DNA from: Flavobacterium hiemivividum
GTDB taxonomy: Bacteria > Bacteroidota > Bacteroidia > Flavobacteriales > Flavobacteriaceae
NCBI RefSeq assembly: GCF_004349145.1
Contig: NZ_SMFO01000001.1
Location: 855,164 to 919,163 of the forward strand
Reading direction: 5' to 3'
DNA: 64,000 nucleotides
Both the position numbers and the translations under genes were made by a program. Under the pieces are notes generated by a model. That model was not told the DNA's origin, did no database searches, and saw only the letters and a list, made by a program, of their open reading frames with translations. Below are positions 34,179 to 42,618 of the stretch, piece after piece; within the stretch, counting starts at the first letter, position 1, and every line of letters begins with the position of its first letter.

Positions 34179-35231
34179 ATGCCTTCATTTTTAAAACTAA
34201 TTATAAAAGAAGTACGACGCGAAACCAAAGATGCGGTTTCGATACTCTTCAATGTCCCAGAGCAATTAAAACCCAACTACGCTTTTATTGCCGGACAATA
34301 TCTTAATATCCGATTAACGCTAGACGGTCAAGAGATTCGTCGTGCCTACTCGATATGCTCGTCTCCAGAAAGTGGCGAACTGCGTATTGCAGTAAAAGCG
34401 GTGAAAAATGGTGCTTTTTCTCAATTTGCAAATACCAAGCTAAAAGCGGGAGATGCACTTGAAGTAGGAAAGCCAGAAGGAAAGTTCATATTTGAACCGC
34501 AAGCAGACAGACAAAAAAATTACGTGGCTTTTGTATCTGGAAGTGGAATAACACCTGTAATTTCGATTATTAAAAGTGTGTTGAAAAGCGAACCAAAAAG
34601 CTCTTTTGTACTAGTTTATGGTAACAAAACTACCGAAGAAACAATCTTTAACGAAGAATTGCACAATTTACAATTGCAATATGTTGGTAGATTGTTTATG
34701 CATTTTGTTTATAGTCAAGCCAAAGTAGAAAATGCTTTATTTGGCCGAATCGAAAAATCAACTGTGAATTTTGTTTTGAACAACAAACACAAGGAACTAG
34801 AATTTGATAAATTCTATTTATGTGGTCCAGAGGATATGATCGAATTAGTTTCGGGAGTTTTAAAAGAGAAAAATGTAAAAGAGTCAGCTATAAAATTTGA
34901 ACTTTTTACGGCCTCTTCTCATGAAAACATAATAACAGAATCACTAGAGGGTCATTCGAAAATCACCGTTATGGTAGACGACGAAGAAACTACTTTTGAA
35001 ATGTCTCAAAAACAAACCATCCTTGAAGCTGCTTTAAAACAAGGTCTAGATGCTCCTTACTCCTGCCAAGGCGGAATTTGTAGTAGCTGTCTTTGTAGAG
35101 TAACATCTGGTACAGCCGAGATGAAAAAGAATTCGATTCTTACAGATAAAGAAATTGCTGAAGGATTAATTCTTAGTTGTCAAGCACACCCAACATCAGA
35201 AACGATCTATGTGGATTATGATGATGTATAG
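34179..35231 (+). CDS. Ferredoxin-type NAD(P)H oxidoreductase (PaaE-like)
   Basis: A 350-residue flavin and iron-sulfur reductase. The FAD-binding domain carries RRAYSICSSPESGELRIAVK, the NAD(P) domain YVAFVSGSGITPVISIIKSVL and FYLCGPEDMIELV, and the C-terminal plant-type [2Fe-2S] domain CQGGICSSCLCRV with a final Cys in LILSCQAHP (four Cys ligands). The order is that of PaaE and HMP reductases, which feed electrons to oxygenases or desaturases. No paa genes or oxygenase are nearby, so the partner enzyme is unknown. Confidence 0.88.
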   Translation: MPSFLKLIIKEVRRETKDAVSILFNVPEQLKPNYAFIAGQYLNIRLTLDGQEIRRAYSICSSPESGELRIAVKAVKNGAFSQFANTKLKAGDALEVGKPEGKFIFEPQADRQKNYVAFVSGSGITPVISIIKSVLKSEPKSSFVLVYGNKTTEETIFNEELHNLQLQYVGRLFMHFVYSQAKVENALFGRIEKSTVNFVLNNKHKELEFDKFYLCGPEDMIELVSGVLKEKNVKESAIKFELFTASSHENIITESLEGHSKITVMVDDEETTFEMSQKQTILEAALKQGLDAPYSCQGGICSSCLCRVTSGTAEMKKNSILTDKEIAEGLILSCQAHPTSETIYVDYDDV

Positions 35232-35242
35232 TAAATAAAGTG

Positions 35243-35291
35243 TTCAGTCGCAGTTTCAATACCAAGTTCGATACTAAAAACTGCGACTGAA
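35243..35291. terminator. Bidirectional hairpin after reductase gene
   Basis: TTCAGTCGCAGTTT (35243-35256) pairs perfectly with AAACTGCGACTGAA (35278-35291) around a 21-base loop. It lies between the convergent reductase and glycosyltransferase genes. There is no strong T tract after it; a partial copy (CTGCGACCGAACACTG) begins inside the next gene's end. Confidence 0.7.
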
Positions 35292-35298
35292 ATTTACT

Positions 35299-36369
35299 TT
35301 AAACTTCCAGCTGCGACCGAACACTGCGCACTACACTTTCTGGTAAAATCGTTCGCATAGCATCTTCATAACCGGGAACTACTTTGTTTCCGTAAATCGA
35401 AGTGGGTAACTTTGGGTATATTTCCCTATCAGAAACTAAAGAATTAGTTAGCGGTTGATTAAAAGGTGCAAATCCAGCATACGGATGCGTAGCACCCCAA
35501 AGCGAAATTACTTTCACTCCCAGCATCGCCGCAATATGGGCATTACCGGAATCCATCGAAACCATAACATCCAGATTGCTAATCAACTGTAATTCCTGCT
35601 GAAATTTTACTTTTCCGGCCATGTTGATCACATTATCATTTGAGTTTGAAAGCGAATTTAATAACTCAATTTCTTTCTTTCCTCCACCAAAGAGTAGAAT
35701 CTTATAAGTTGGATTTTCCGCTAATTGATGAATGACTTTTTGCATCAAGTCCAAAGGATAGACTTTGGAATCATACTGTGCAAAGGGCGCAATTCCAATT
35801 AATTTTTGATTATTCGCTCCAATTAATTCCAAAACATCAGCATTTAACACTGCTTTTTTAGGAAAAATAGTCCTCATATCTCGGGACGATAAATCTATTG
35901 GAAAACCGAGTTCTTCAAACACTTTTTCATGTCTTTCAAAAACCGTTGCCAGGGGCTGAAAAACCTTATTTTCGGCACGCGTCAAAGCTTTTTTAGCTTC
36001 ACGCCCCTTGTCTGTAAACGCTGTTTTTTTTCCGCTCAAGGCAAATAATGTTCTGACGATTTTGGAGCGTAAAACATTATGCAAATCAGCAAATGCATCA
36101 ATATCAAGTTTACTTACCTCTTTAAACAATCGTATCAAGCCTAAAAAGCCTTTATGACGTTTTTTTTCGTCGAAAGCAAAAAAAGAAACATTGGATATTC
36201 CTTCAAAAAAAGGCTTGAAGAAAGGACGTGAAATGACGGTAATCTTTACCTCAGGATATTGATTTACAAAAGCACGTAAAACAGGAACCGTCATGGCGAC
36301 ATCTCCCATTGCGGAAAGTCTCATGACGGCTATATGCTTAATAGTATTTGGCAAATTACTACTTGCCAA
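35299..36369 (-). CDS. Glycosyltransferase family 9 (heptosyltransferase-like)
   Basis: A 356-residue GT-B enzyme of family 9. It begins HIAVMRLSAMGDVAMTVPVLRAFVNQYPEVKITVI, the classical N-terminal motif, and has KLIGIAPFAQYDSKVYPLDLM, ILLFGGGKKE, then SMDSGNAHIAAMLGVKVISLWGATHP near the C-terminus, the donor-binding part. Such enzymes transfer heptose or related sugars to lipopolysaccharide core. The gene is adjacent to DUF4254, a pairing often seen in this phylum, which supports a lipid A-core role. Confidence 0.9.
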   Translation of the reverse strand: MASSNLPNTIKHIAVMRLSAMGDVAMTVPVLRAFVNQYPEVKITVISRPFFKPFFEGISNVSFFAFDEKKRHKGFLGLIRLFKEVSKLDIDAFADLHNVLRSKIVRTLFALSGKKTAFTDKGREAKKALTRAENKVFQPLATVFERHEKVFEELGFPIDLSSRDMRTIFPKKAVLNADVLELIGANNQKLIGIAPFAQYDSKVYPLDLMQKVIHQLAENPTYKILLFGGGKKEIELLNSLSNSNDNVINMAGKVKFQQELQLISNLDVMVSMDSGNAHIAAMLGVKVISLWGATHPYAGFAPFNQPLTNSLVSDREIYPKLPTSIYGNKVVPGYEDAMRTILPESVVRSVRSQLEV

Positions 36370-36975
36370 TTATTTTTTCCCTTGGTACAAAACAGGATTT
36401 AACTCATCATCATTGTACATTTTCATTTGCTTGTACACTTTCATGAACTTATCTCCGCTAGAAATATCTATTAACAAATCATCAATAGCAGTAGACAAAT
36501 CTGTCCTTTGTTCTAAAAGGATGTTTAATTTAGTCTGGCATTTATCTCTATGGTCTTGAGAGGCTTCTGCACGAGTCGCTTCTTCATTCATGTGATAAAT
36601 TTTTAATGCTAGAATCGATAATCTATCAAATGCCCAAGCTGGACTTTCTGAGTTGATTTTTGCATTTTCTTTTACTTTTACATCACTGTATTTCTGTAAA
36701 AAATAACCATCGATATATTCTACCATATCAGTTCGTTCCTGATTAGAAGCATCAATTCTTCTTTTTAAGGTCAATGCCGCAACAGGATCAATATTTGGAT
36801 CACGAATAATATCTTCAAAATGCCATTGAACAGTGTCAATCCAGTTTTTTAGATATAATAAATGTTCAAATTGATCTTTAGGAAAAGGGTTATTTATAGG
36901 CTGATCTACATTATCAAATTCATGATAATCTTTGATACTTTGTTCGAAAACGGAGTAGGCTAATTTTGAAAACAT
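36370..36975 (-). CDS. DUF4254 family protein
   Basis: A 201-residue helical soluble protein without signal peptide. The start MFSKLAYSVFEQSIKDYHEFD and the segment LKNWIDTVQWHFEDIIRDPNIDPVAALTLKRRIDASNQERTDMVEYID are typical of DUF4254. Its stop is immediately followed by the start of the GT9 gene (no spacer), so the two are translated together. Function is unknown; the pairing suggests a helper of the glycosyltransferase. A -7 element (TATCTTTG on the minus strand, 36997-37004) precedes it. Confidence 0.82.
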   Translation of the reverse strand: MFSKLAYSVFEQSIKDYHEFDNVDQPINNPFPKDQFEHLLYLKNWIDTVQWHFEDIIRDPNIDPVAALTLKRRIDASNQERTDMVEYIDGYFLQKYSDVKVKENAKINSESPAWAFDRLSILALKIYHMNEEATRAEASQDHRDKCQTKLNILLEQRTDLSTAIDDLLIDISSGDKFMKVYKQMKMYNDDELNPVLYQGKK

Positions 36976-37075
36976 ATTTTTTATATTTTATAATTACAAA
37001 GATACTTTTTATACTATTATAAAAAAATATCAAATCATAATTCTAAACTATAACTCCAAATATCAGGATTAAACC

Positions 37076-37083
37076 TAATTTTG
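37076..37083 (+). promoter_or_regulatory. -7 element of upp
   Basis: TAATTTTG matches TAnnTTTG and lies 27 bases before the upp ATG at 37111. No -33 TTG is found at 17-23 bases upstream. Confidence 0.45.
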
Positions 37084-37110
37084 CAGCTCAAAAAGTAAAT
37101 ACTATAAATC

Positions 37111-37764
37111 ATGCAAATTCACAATTTATCAGAAAACAATAGCGTTCTTAATCATTTTTTGGGTCAAATAAGAAATGTAAATGTTCATACCGACAGTATG
37201 CGTTTTAGAAGAAACATTGAACGCATTGGAGAAATAATGGCGTATGAATTGAGTAAAACATTAGAGTACAACGATATTGAAATTCAGACACCTTTAGGCA
37301 CTAAAAAAACCACCGAAATTGCCAATCAAGTGGTTATCTGTTCTATTTTACGCGCTGGTTTACCTTTGCATACTGGATTTTTAAATTATTTTGATGCTGC
37401 AGAAAACGGTTTTATATCGGCTCGCAGACATCATCCAAATAACGATGACTATTTTGATATTCTTGTCGAATACCAAGCTATCGCTGATTTTAACGGCAAA
37501 AATTTACTATTAGTAGATCCTATGCTTGCCACAGGACAATCGATTGTAGCAGTCTTTAAAAATTTGATCGAAACAGGAACTGCTAAAGAAATTCATATTG
37601 CCGTTGTAATTGCTGCCCCAGAAGGAATCGCTTATCTGGAACAGCACTTGCCAGACAATTGTCATCTATGGATAGCCACATTAGACGAAAGCCTAGACGA
37701 GAACAGTTATATTGTACCAGGACTTGGCGATGCAGGTGACTTATCGTATGGATCTAAATTATAA
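37111..37764 (+). CDS. upp: Uracil phosphoribosyltransferase
   Basis: A 217-residue enzyme that makes UMP from uracil and PRPP in pyrimidine salvage. The PRPP-binding motif is LLLVDPMLATGQSI, and ICSILRAGLPLHTGFLNYF and the C-terminal YIVPGLGDAGDLSYG are characteristic of upp. The last codons overlap, in the opposite direction, the end of the DUF6427 gene by six bases at a TTATAA palindrome that supplies both stop codons. There is no space for a separate terminator. Confidence 0.95.
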   Translation: MQIHNLSENNSVLNHFLGQIRNVNVHTDSMRFRRNIERIGEIMAYELSKTLEYNDIEIQTPLGTKKTTEIANQVVICSILRAGLPLHTGFLNYFDAAENGFISARRHHPNNDDYFDILVEYQAIADFNGKNLLLVDPMLATGQSIVAVFKNLIETGTAKEIHIAVVIAAPEGIAYLEQHLPDNCHLWIATLDESLDENSYIVPGLGDAGDLSYGSKL

Positions 37765-38688
37765 CTGCGAGAAAAAAGTAAATAAGCTACAGGCTATAAG
37801 AACAACCAAAACCATTTCTTGTTTCAGTTTCAACTGCGGTATTTCGATATGACTGGTTGCCATTACAGCCAAAGGTGCTATAGTAAATAGCAGTAAATCG
37901 TTGCTTTTGTTGGCAGATACTAAGAAAATTAGTATTCCAATGAAAAAGGAAGCAATGATTTTTTTGAAAGAAGCATGCGTGATCATTGGTCTGCTGGATA
38001 GCGTAGAGAACATAGAAATAACAAAAAATAAAGCTACGGTCGCATAAATGGATAGGGCGCCATTTTGATAATTATTAGTAAAATAATTAATTTCAAAACT
38101 GGTTTTTACACTTCTATTTATATACTCAAATGCGCTAATGTCAAAAATTATCGAACTAAGTGCAAAAATAATTCCGACTGCAAAAAAGGCAATAAAGGGC
38201 AGTATCCAATTTCTATAATCTCTAGCAACGTGGAAAATTATCGAAATAAAAACCAAAACTAAGTATAGAATACACCAAAAATGGAATAAAGAAGCCACAA
38301 AAATCCATAGTGAAGCATCAAATATTTTTTCTTTCGAAGCTTTTGGAGACTGTAAAGAAAGTAACCTACGAAGCGCTAAAAGGATAAAAAGATTAGCAAA
38401 CATTAAATTAACGTTATCTAAAACCGAAGGAAAAAAGACTATAAACAAAAAGTAGAAAAAGATCGTGTAGCTGCTGTCTTTACTCAGTCCGTTCTTAACT
38501 GAGATGAAATTTGCCATAAAAACAGAAGCCATCAATACAAACAAAATTCCAATTTTTTGACTAATTAAAAAAACAGAATCTGTCCAGGCCAAATCCTGAA
38601 ATTGGTATATTAAATAAAAAACCAATAATAAAATTACAACCAAAGAAAAATTTAATGGCGTAGATTTTTTAAAAAGACTTGTAATCAT
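37759..38688 (-). CDS. DUF6427-type multispan membrane protein
   Basis: A 309-residue integral membrane protein with about nine hydrophobic segments, beginning MITSLFKKSTPLNFSLVVILLLVFYLIYQF. It contains LLALRRLLSLQSPKASKEKIFDASLWIFVASLFHFW, a feature of the DUF6427 family of Flavobacteriaceae. A polymerase or glycan-modifying role has been guessed for such proteins but there is no sequence proof. It is transcribed away from the small DUF6341 gene and converges on upp. Confidence 0.75.
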   Translation of the reverse strand: MITSLFKKSTPLNFSLVVILLLVFYLIYQFQDLAWTDSVFLISQKIGILFVLMASVFMANFISVKNGLSKDSSYTIFFYFLFIVFFPSVLDNVNLMFANLFILLALRRLLSLQSPKASKEKIFDASLWIFVASLFHFWCILYLVLVFISIIFHVARDYRNWILPFIAFFAVGIIFALSSIIFDISAFEYINRSVKTSFEINYFTNNYQNGALSIYATVALFFVISMFSTLSSRPMITHASFKKIIASFFIGILIFLVSANKSNDLLLFTIAPLAVMATSHIEIPQLKLKQEMVLVVLIACSLFTFFSQL

Positions 38689-38708
38689 AAGGATATTTTA
38701 TACTTTTG
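38678..38708 (+). promoter_or_regulatory. Promoter of DUF6341 gene
   Basis: CTTG (38678-38681) and TACTTTTG (38701-38708) fit -33 and -7 with a 19-base spacer, a nearly ideal Bacteroidota promoter. The start codon is 125 bases downstream, so the leader is long (about 115 nt) and could hold a control element, although none was recognised. Confidence 0.7.
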
Positions 38709-38833
38709 TGACTGTTAAACTGTAAATATAATACTTGTTTAAAAAGGAAACCCTCAAGTTGAAAAAGATTCTTAACAAAAGAGTTTTTTACTGCTGGGAG
38801 ATTATAAAAGAACAACAACATTAATTAAACGAT

Positions 38834-39064
38834 ATGAAAGCATTTTTTGAAGGAATTGACTACCTATTTGTAAATATTTTATTTGCTCCACTAGACTTTT
38901 TACGTTCATTGGAACTTGGATCATGGTTTGCTGCTAACGCTATCAATTGGATTTTCATGATTATTTGTGCTGCTGCAATGGTTTACTGGATCTTGCAATT
39001 GAAAAAACATGAAGAAAACGGTGAAGAGAACCAAGATACTACAGCACACTCTTTTTTTAAATAA
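38834..39064 (+). CDS. DUF6341 small membrane protein
   Basis: A 76-residue protein with two hydrophobic segments (YLFVNILFAPLDFLRSLEL and AINWIFMIICAAAMVYWIL) and a charged C-terminus. The pattern MKAFFEGIDYLFVNILFAPLDF matches the DUF6341 family found beside DUF6427 in Flavobacteriaceae. Function is unknown. It is divergent from DUF6427 and converges on purD. Confidence 0.8.
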   Translation: MKAFFEGIDYLFVNILFAPLDFLRSLELGSWFAANAINWIFMIICAAAMVYWILQLKKHEENGEENQDTTAHSFFK

Positions 39065-39070
39065 AAAACA

Positions 39071-39099
39071 TTTAACCCTAAATTATATTTAGGGTTAAA
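39071..39099. terminator. Bidirectional terminator
   Basis: TTTAACCCTAAAT pairs with ATTTAGGGTTAAA around a five-base loop, between the convergent DUF6341 and purD genes, with A tract on the left. It ends both transcripts. Confidence 0.8.
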
Positions 39100-39112
39100 C
39101 TAAGGAACTGAT

Positions 39113-40387
39113 CTACAATAGATCGTTCCCTATATCTTTTCTAAAATTCATCTTATCAAAATGTAACTTTTCTATATTTTGATAAGATTTTTTTATGGCC
39201 TCTTGGAAGTCATTCCCATAAGATGTAATGGCTAATACTCTACCTCCATTTGTAACAACGGTATCGTTATCTAGCTTAGTACCAGCGTGAAAAACAATAG
39301 AGTCTGTAATATTTTCCAGTCCCGAGATCGTTTTTCCTTTTTCATAATCTTCAGGATATCCTCCAGAAACAAGCATAACAGTTGTCGCGCTTCTCTCATC
39401 GATTTCTAGTGTGATTTCGTCTAATTTTTCATTGGCTACAGCCAAAAATAATTCTACTAAATCCGTCTTTAACCTCGGAATAACCACTTCTGTTTCTGGA
39501 TCTCCCATTCTCACGTTATACTCAATAACAATAGGTTCGTTATTTACATTAATTAAGCCAATGAACACAAAACCTTTGTACGGAATCCCGTCTTTTTGGA
39601 ATCCATCAATTGTAGGTTTTACGATGCGTGTTTCGATTTTTTCCATTAAAACAGCGTCAACATAAGGAACTGGAGAAACAGCTCCCATTCCCCCTGTATT
39701 CAATCCTGTGTCGCCTTCGCCTATGCGTTTGTAATCTTTGGCAGTTGGTAGGATTTTATAACTTTTCCCGTCAGTAAGAACAAAACAACTCAATTCTATA
39801 CCATCAAGGAATTCTTCAATAACAACTTTTGAACTGGCTGCACCAAATTTTTGGTAAACCAGCATATTTCTTAATTCTTCTTTGGCTTCTGCCAAATCCT
39901 GAATAATCAATACTCCTTTTCCTGCTGCTAAACCATCCGCTTTTAAAACATACGGCGGTTTTAAAGTCGCTAGGAATTCACAACCTTCTTCTACCGTTTC
40001 TGCTGTAAAACTATCGTAAGCAGCAGTTGGTATATTATGTTTTACTAAAAATTCTTTCGCAAATTCTTTACTCCCTTCAAGTTGCGCACCTATTTTTGAT
40101 GGTCCAATAACTGGAATATGATTCAGTTTTTCATCATTTAGAAAAAAGTCATAGATACCTTTTACCAATGGATCTTCAGGACCTACAACAATCATTTCGA
40201 CTTTTTCAGCAAGAACAAAAGTTTTTATAGCTTCAAAATCAGTTATGCTTACATTCACATTTGTTGCTATAGCAGCGGTTCCTGCATTCCCCGGTGCAAC
40301 AAAAAGTTTGTCGCAAAGTGGACTTTGAATCATTTTCCATGCAAATGCATGCTCTCTTCCGCCTGAACCTAAAAGTAAAATTGTCAT
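39113..40387 (-). CDS. purD: Phosphoribosylamine-glycine ligase
   Basis: A 424-residue GAR synthetase, the second step of purine synthesis (phosphoribosylamine plus glycine plus ATP). It starts MTILLLGSGGREHAFAWKM, the standard N-terminal motif, and has the ATP-grasp region KADGLAAGKGVLI, DGIELSCFVLTDG, GDTGLNTGGMGAVSPVPY and VIEYNVRMGDPETEVV. Length and motifs are complete. It lies alone on the minus strand with a -7 element (TATTTTTG on the minus strand, 40432-40439) 45 bases upstream. Confidence 0.97.
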   Translation of the reverse strand: MTILLLGSGGREHAFAWKMIQSPLCDKLFVAPGNAGTAAIATNVNVSITDFEAIKTFVLAEKVEMIVVGPEDPLVKGIYDFFLNDEKLNHIPVIGPSKIGAQLEGSKEFAKEFLVKHNIPTAAYDSFTAETVEEGCEFLATLKPPYVLKADGLAAGKGVLIIQDLAEAKEELRNMLVYQKFGAASSKVVIEEFLDGIELSCFVLTDGKSYKILPTAKDYKRIGEGDTGLNTGGMGAVSPVPYVDAVLMEKIETRIVKPTIDGFQKDGIPYKGFVFIGLINVNNEPIVIEYNVRMGDPETEVVIPRLKTDLVELFLAVANEKLDEITLEIDERSATTVMLVSGGYPEDYEKGKTISGLENITDSIVFHAGTKLDNDTVVTNGGRVLAITSYGNDFQEAIKKSYQNIEKLHFDKMNFRKDIGNDLL

Positions 40388-40539
40388 CTGTTGTATTGTT
40401 TAGTTGCTCATCCGCCTTTTGGTGGATACTGCAAAAATAATTGCTTTTGAACGTAAATAATAATTAATTTCTAAAAACTTGTTGGTTGTTACCAATTAGT
40501 TGCGCTTATACATTATTTTTGAAGAAACAAAAACTACAA

Positions 40540-41850
40540 ATGCTTCCTATTTTTGACTTATCGCTTCAATTTAATGGCTATCCAATTAAGGAGGCCAAAG
40601 CGGAACTGCAAAAAATTGTAGCTTTAACATCGAGCGAAAAAGAGCATTTCATCGAAAATAAAAAAAAAGAAATTGTTGAATTTCATTTAAAAAATAACCC
40701 TTTTTATCAAGAATTAGTTGGTACCAAATCATATACAAACTGGAATGATTTGCCTGTTTTAAACAAACAAAATCTACAACAGCCCTTGTCTCAAAGACTT
40801 TCGAAGGGGTATACACTTAAAAATGTATATGTGGGTAAAACATCCGGATCAAGCGGAAACCCTTTTATTTTTGCCAGAGATAAATTCACTCATGCATTAT
40901 TTTGGGCTTCGTCCGCTTATCGTTTTGGCTGGTATGACATTAACTTAAATAGTTCTTATCAAGCGCGTTTTTATGGAGTTCCATTGGATTTTATGGGTTA
41001 CCAAAAAGAAAAGCTTAAAGATTTACTAGGCAATCGCTTGCGATTTCCCATCTTCAATTTATCTGATGACGTTTTAGAAAAGATGTTAGAAAAATTTAAG
41101 CATAAAAAATTCGATTATATCAACGGTTATACAAGTTCAATTGTTTTATTTGCCAAGTTTTTAAAGCAAAAAAATATCGTTTTAAAAGACCTTTGTCCGT
41201 CATTAAAAGCTTGTGTGGTCACTTCCGAAATGCTTTTCGAAGGAGATAAAATACTTTTAGAAACGCAGCTGGGTATTCCAATCATCAATGAATACGGCGC
41301 CTCAGAACTGGATTTAATAGCATTCCAGAATACGCAAGACGAATGGCAAGTCAATGCCGAAACATTATTTGTGGAAATTCTCGATGATAATGATGTGGTG
41401 CTGCCCTACGGCCAAGAAGGCCGAATTGTAGTCACTTCCTTGTTCAATAAAGCGCATCCGTTTATTCGGTATGACATTGGTGATATTGGGATTTTAGACG
41501 AAAAAAGTACGCTGCAAAAACCTATTTTAAAAAAACTAATTGGTAGAACTAATGATGTTGCAATTTTGCCAAGCGGCAAAAAGTCACCTGGATTGACCTT
41601 TTATTACATCACAAAAAGCATTATAGAAGACGACGGAAACGTAAAAGAATTTACAATCAAGCAAATTAAAATGGACACTTTCGAAATTGAATATGTAAGT
41701 GAAACTATATTATCAGCGGCACAAATCCAGAAAATTGAACAAGCAATCGCTTTGTATTTAGAACCAAATCTAAAATTCAGTTATAGCCAAAAAGAGGTTT
41801 TAAAAAGAAACAAACGCGGCAAATTAAAGCAGTTTACATCGATGGTTTAA
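40540..41850 (+). CDS. CapK/PaaK-like AMP-forming ligase
   Basis: A protein of about 436 residues from the phenylacetate-CoA ligase-like group. The ATG at 40540 is chosen over an upstream TTG because the preceding residues look like spacer. The AMP-binding loop is GKTSGSSGNPFIF; EYGASELDLIAF and RYDIGDIG are the conserved middle motifs and LIGRTNDVAILPSG the hinge. Members found in capsule clusters (CapK) are thought to activate acyl groups for polysaccharide decoration. It converges on the GT2 gene with a 17-base overlap, so it sits at the left border of the exopolysaccharide cluster. Confidence 0.82.
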   Translation: MLPIFDLSLQFNGYPIKEAKAELQKIVALTSSEKEHFIENKKKEIVEFHLKNNPFYQELVGTKSYTNWNDLPVLNKQNLQQPLSQRLSKGYTLKNVYVGKTSGSSGNPFIFARDKFTHALFWASSAYRFGWYDINLNSSYQARFYGVPLDFMGYQKEKLKDLLGNRLRFPIFNLSDDVLEKMLEKFKHKKFDYINGYTSSIVLFAKFLKQKNIVLKDLCPSLKACVVTSEMLFEGDKILLETQLGIPIINEYGASELDLIAFQNTQDEWQVNAETLFVEILDDNDVVLPYGQEGRIVVTSLFNKAHPFIRYDIGDIGILDEKSTLQKPILKKLIGRTNDVAILPSGKKSPGLTFYYITKSIIEDDGNVKEFTIKQIKMDTFEIEYVSETILSAAQIQKIEQAIALYLEPNLKFSYSQKEVLKRNKRGKLKQFTSMV

Positions 41851-42616
41851 TATTCCTGATGTATAAAGGTTTAATGAATAGCTGCACAAATAAAAACAGT
41901 TTCATACATGCTACTGCGATAGGAAAATTAAAGCCGTGAAACCTTCTATAAACCGCAAAATTATACTTAATCAAATCAAATTTAGAAATAGAAAGCGAGT
42001 TTTCCCTGATCCTATAAAAAGCTAAACTTTCTGGAACGGGTTGAGCCGTTTTTATCTTTTTAAGAACTGTTAACCATAGCATCCAATCTTGGCGTTTTCG
42101 AATAGAGGAAATCGGTATTTTACCAAAATAATTAACGTCATAGATTCCAGTAAGATTCCCAATATAATTACAAAAAAACAATTGCCTGTACGATAGATTC
42201 AATGGTGCTTCTACTCTTTTGTTCAATGGCTTTCCCGCTTCGTCAATACAGTCATAGAACGAAAAAGTGAACGGGACATTTTTTTCTGTTAGAAAATTAA
42301 TTTGTTTTTGAAGTTTCTCCGGTTTCCATAAATCATCTGCGTCCAAAAATGAAATATATCTACCCTTAGCAATAGAAAGTCCCTTATTTCTAGCAACGCC
42401 AGTACCTGAATTTTTTTCGAGTTGAAAAAGCTGAATTCTACTATCTTTTTCAATCATTTCTAAAATAATAGCTACCGTAGCGTCTGATGAACAATCATCT
42501 ACTGCGATAATTTCCCAGTTATTGTAAGTTTGATTTTGAACTGACTGAATGGTTTCCGAGATGAATTTCTCCGAATTAAAGCAGGGAATTATAATCGATA
42601 CTAAAGAAGTTTCCAT
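41834..42616 (-). CDS. Glycosyltransferase family 2
   Basis: A 260-residue GT-A enzyme. It begins VSIIIPCFNSEKFISETIQSVQ with the nucleotide-binding EIIAVDDCSSD, GVARNKGLSIAKG and the DxD metal site FLDADDLW. The second half has RRQDWMLWL-like RKRQDWMLWLTVLKK. It adds a sugar in building the repeat unit. The last gene of the leftward exopolysaccharide run, two bases after the priming transferase stop. Confidence 0.92.
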   Translation of the reverse strand: METSLVSIIIPCFNSEKFISETIQSVQNQTYNNWEIIAVDDCSSDATVAIILEMIEKDSRIQLFQLEKNSGTGVARNKGLSIAKGRYISFLDADDLWKPEKLQKQINFLTEKNVPFTFSFYDCIDEAGKPLNKRVEAPLNLSYRQLFFCNYIGNLTGIYDVNYFGKIPISSIRKRQDWMLWLTVLKKIKTAQPVPESLAFYRIRENSLSISKFDLIKYNFAVYRRFHGFNFPIAVACMKLFLFVQLFIKPLYIRNIKPSM

Positions 42617-42618
42617 AT

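Noticed and set aside
34179..35231. Assignment as phenylacetate-degradation PaaE
   Set aside because: The domain order fits, but no other paa genes are present, so only a general ferredoxin-type reductase is supported.
40540..41850. Assignment as phenylacetate-CoA ligase
   Set aside because: The AMP-binding motifs fit, but the place in a polysaccharide cluster favours a CapK-like role; substrate is not supported by the sequence.
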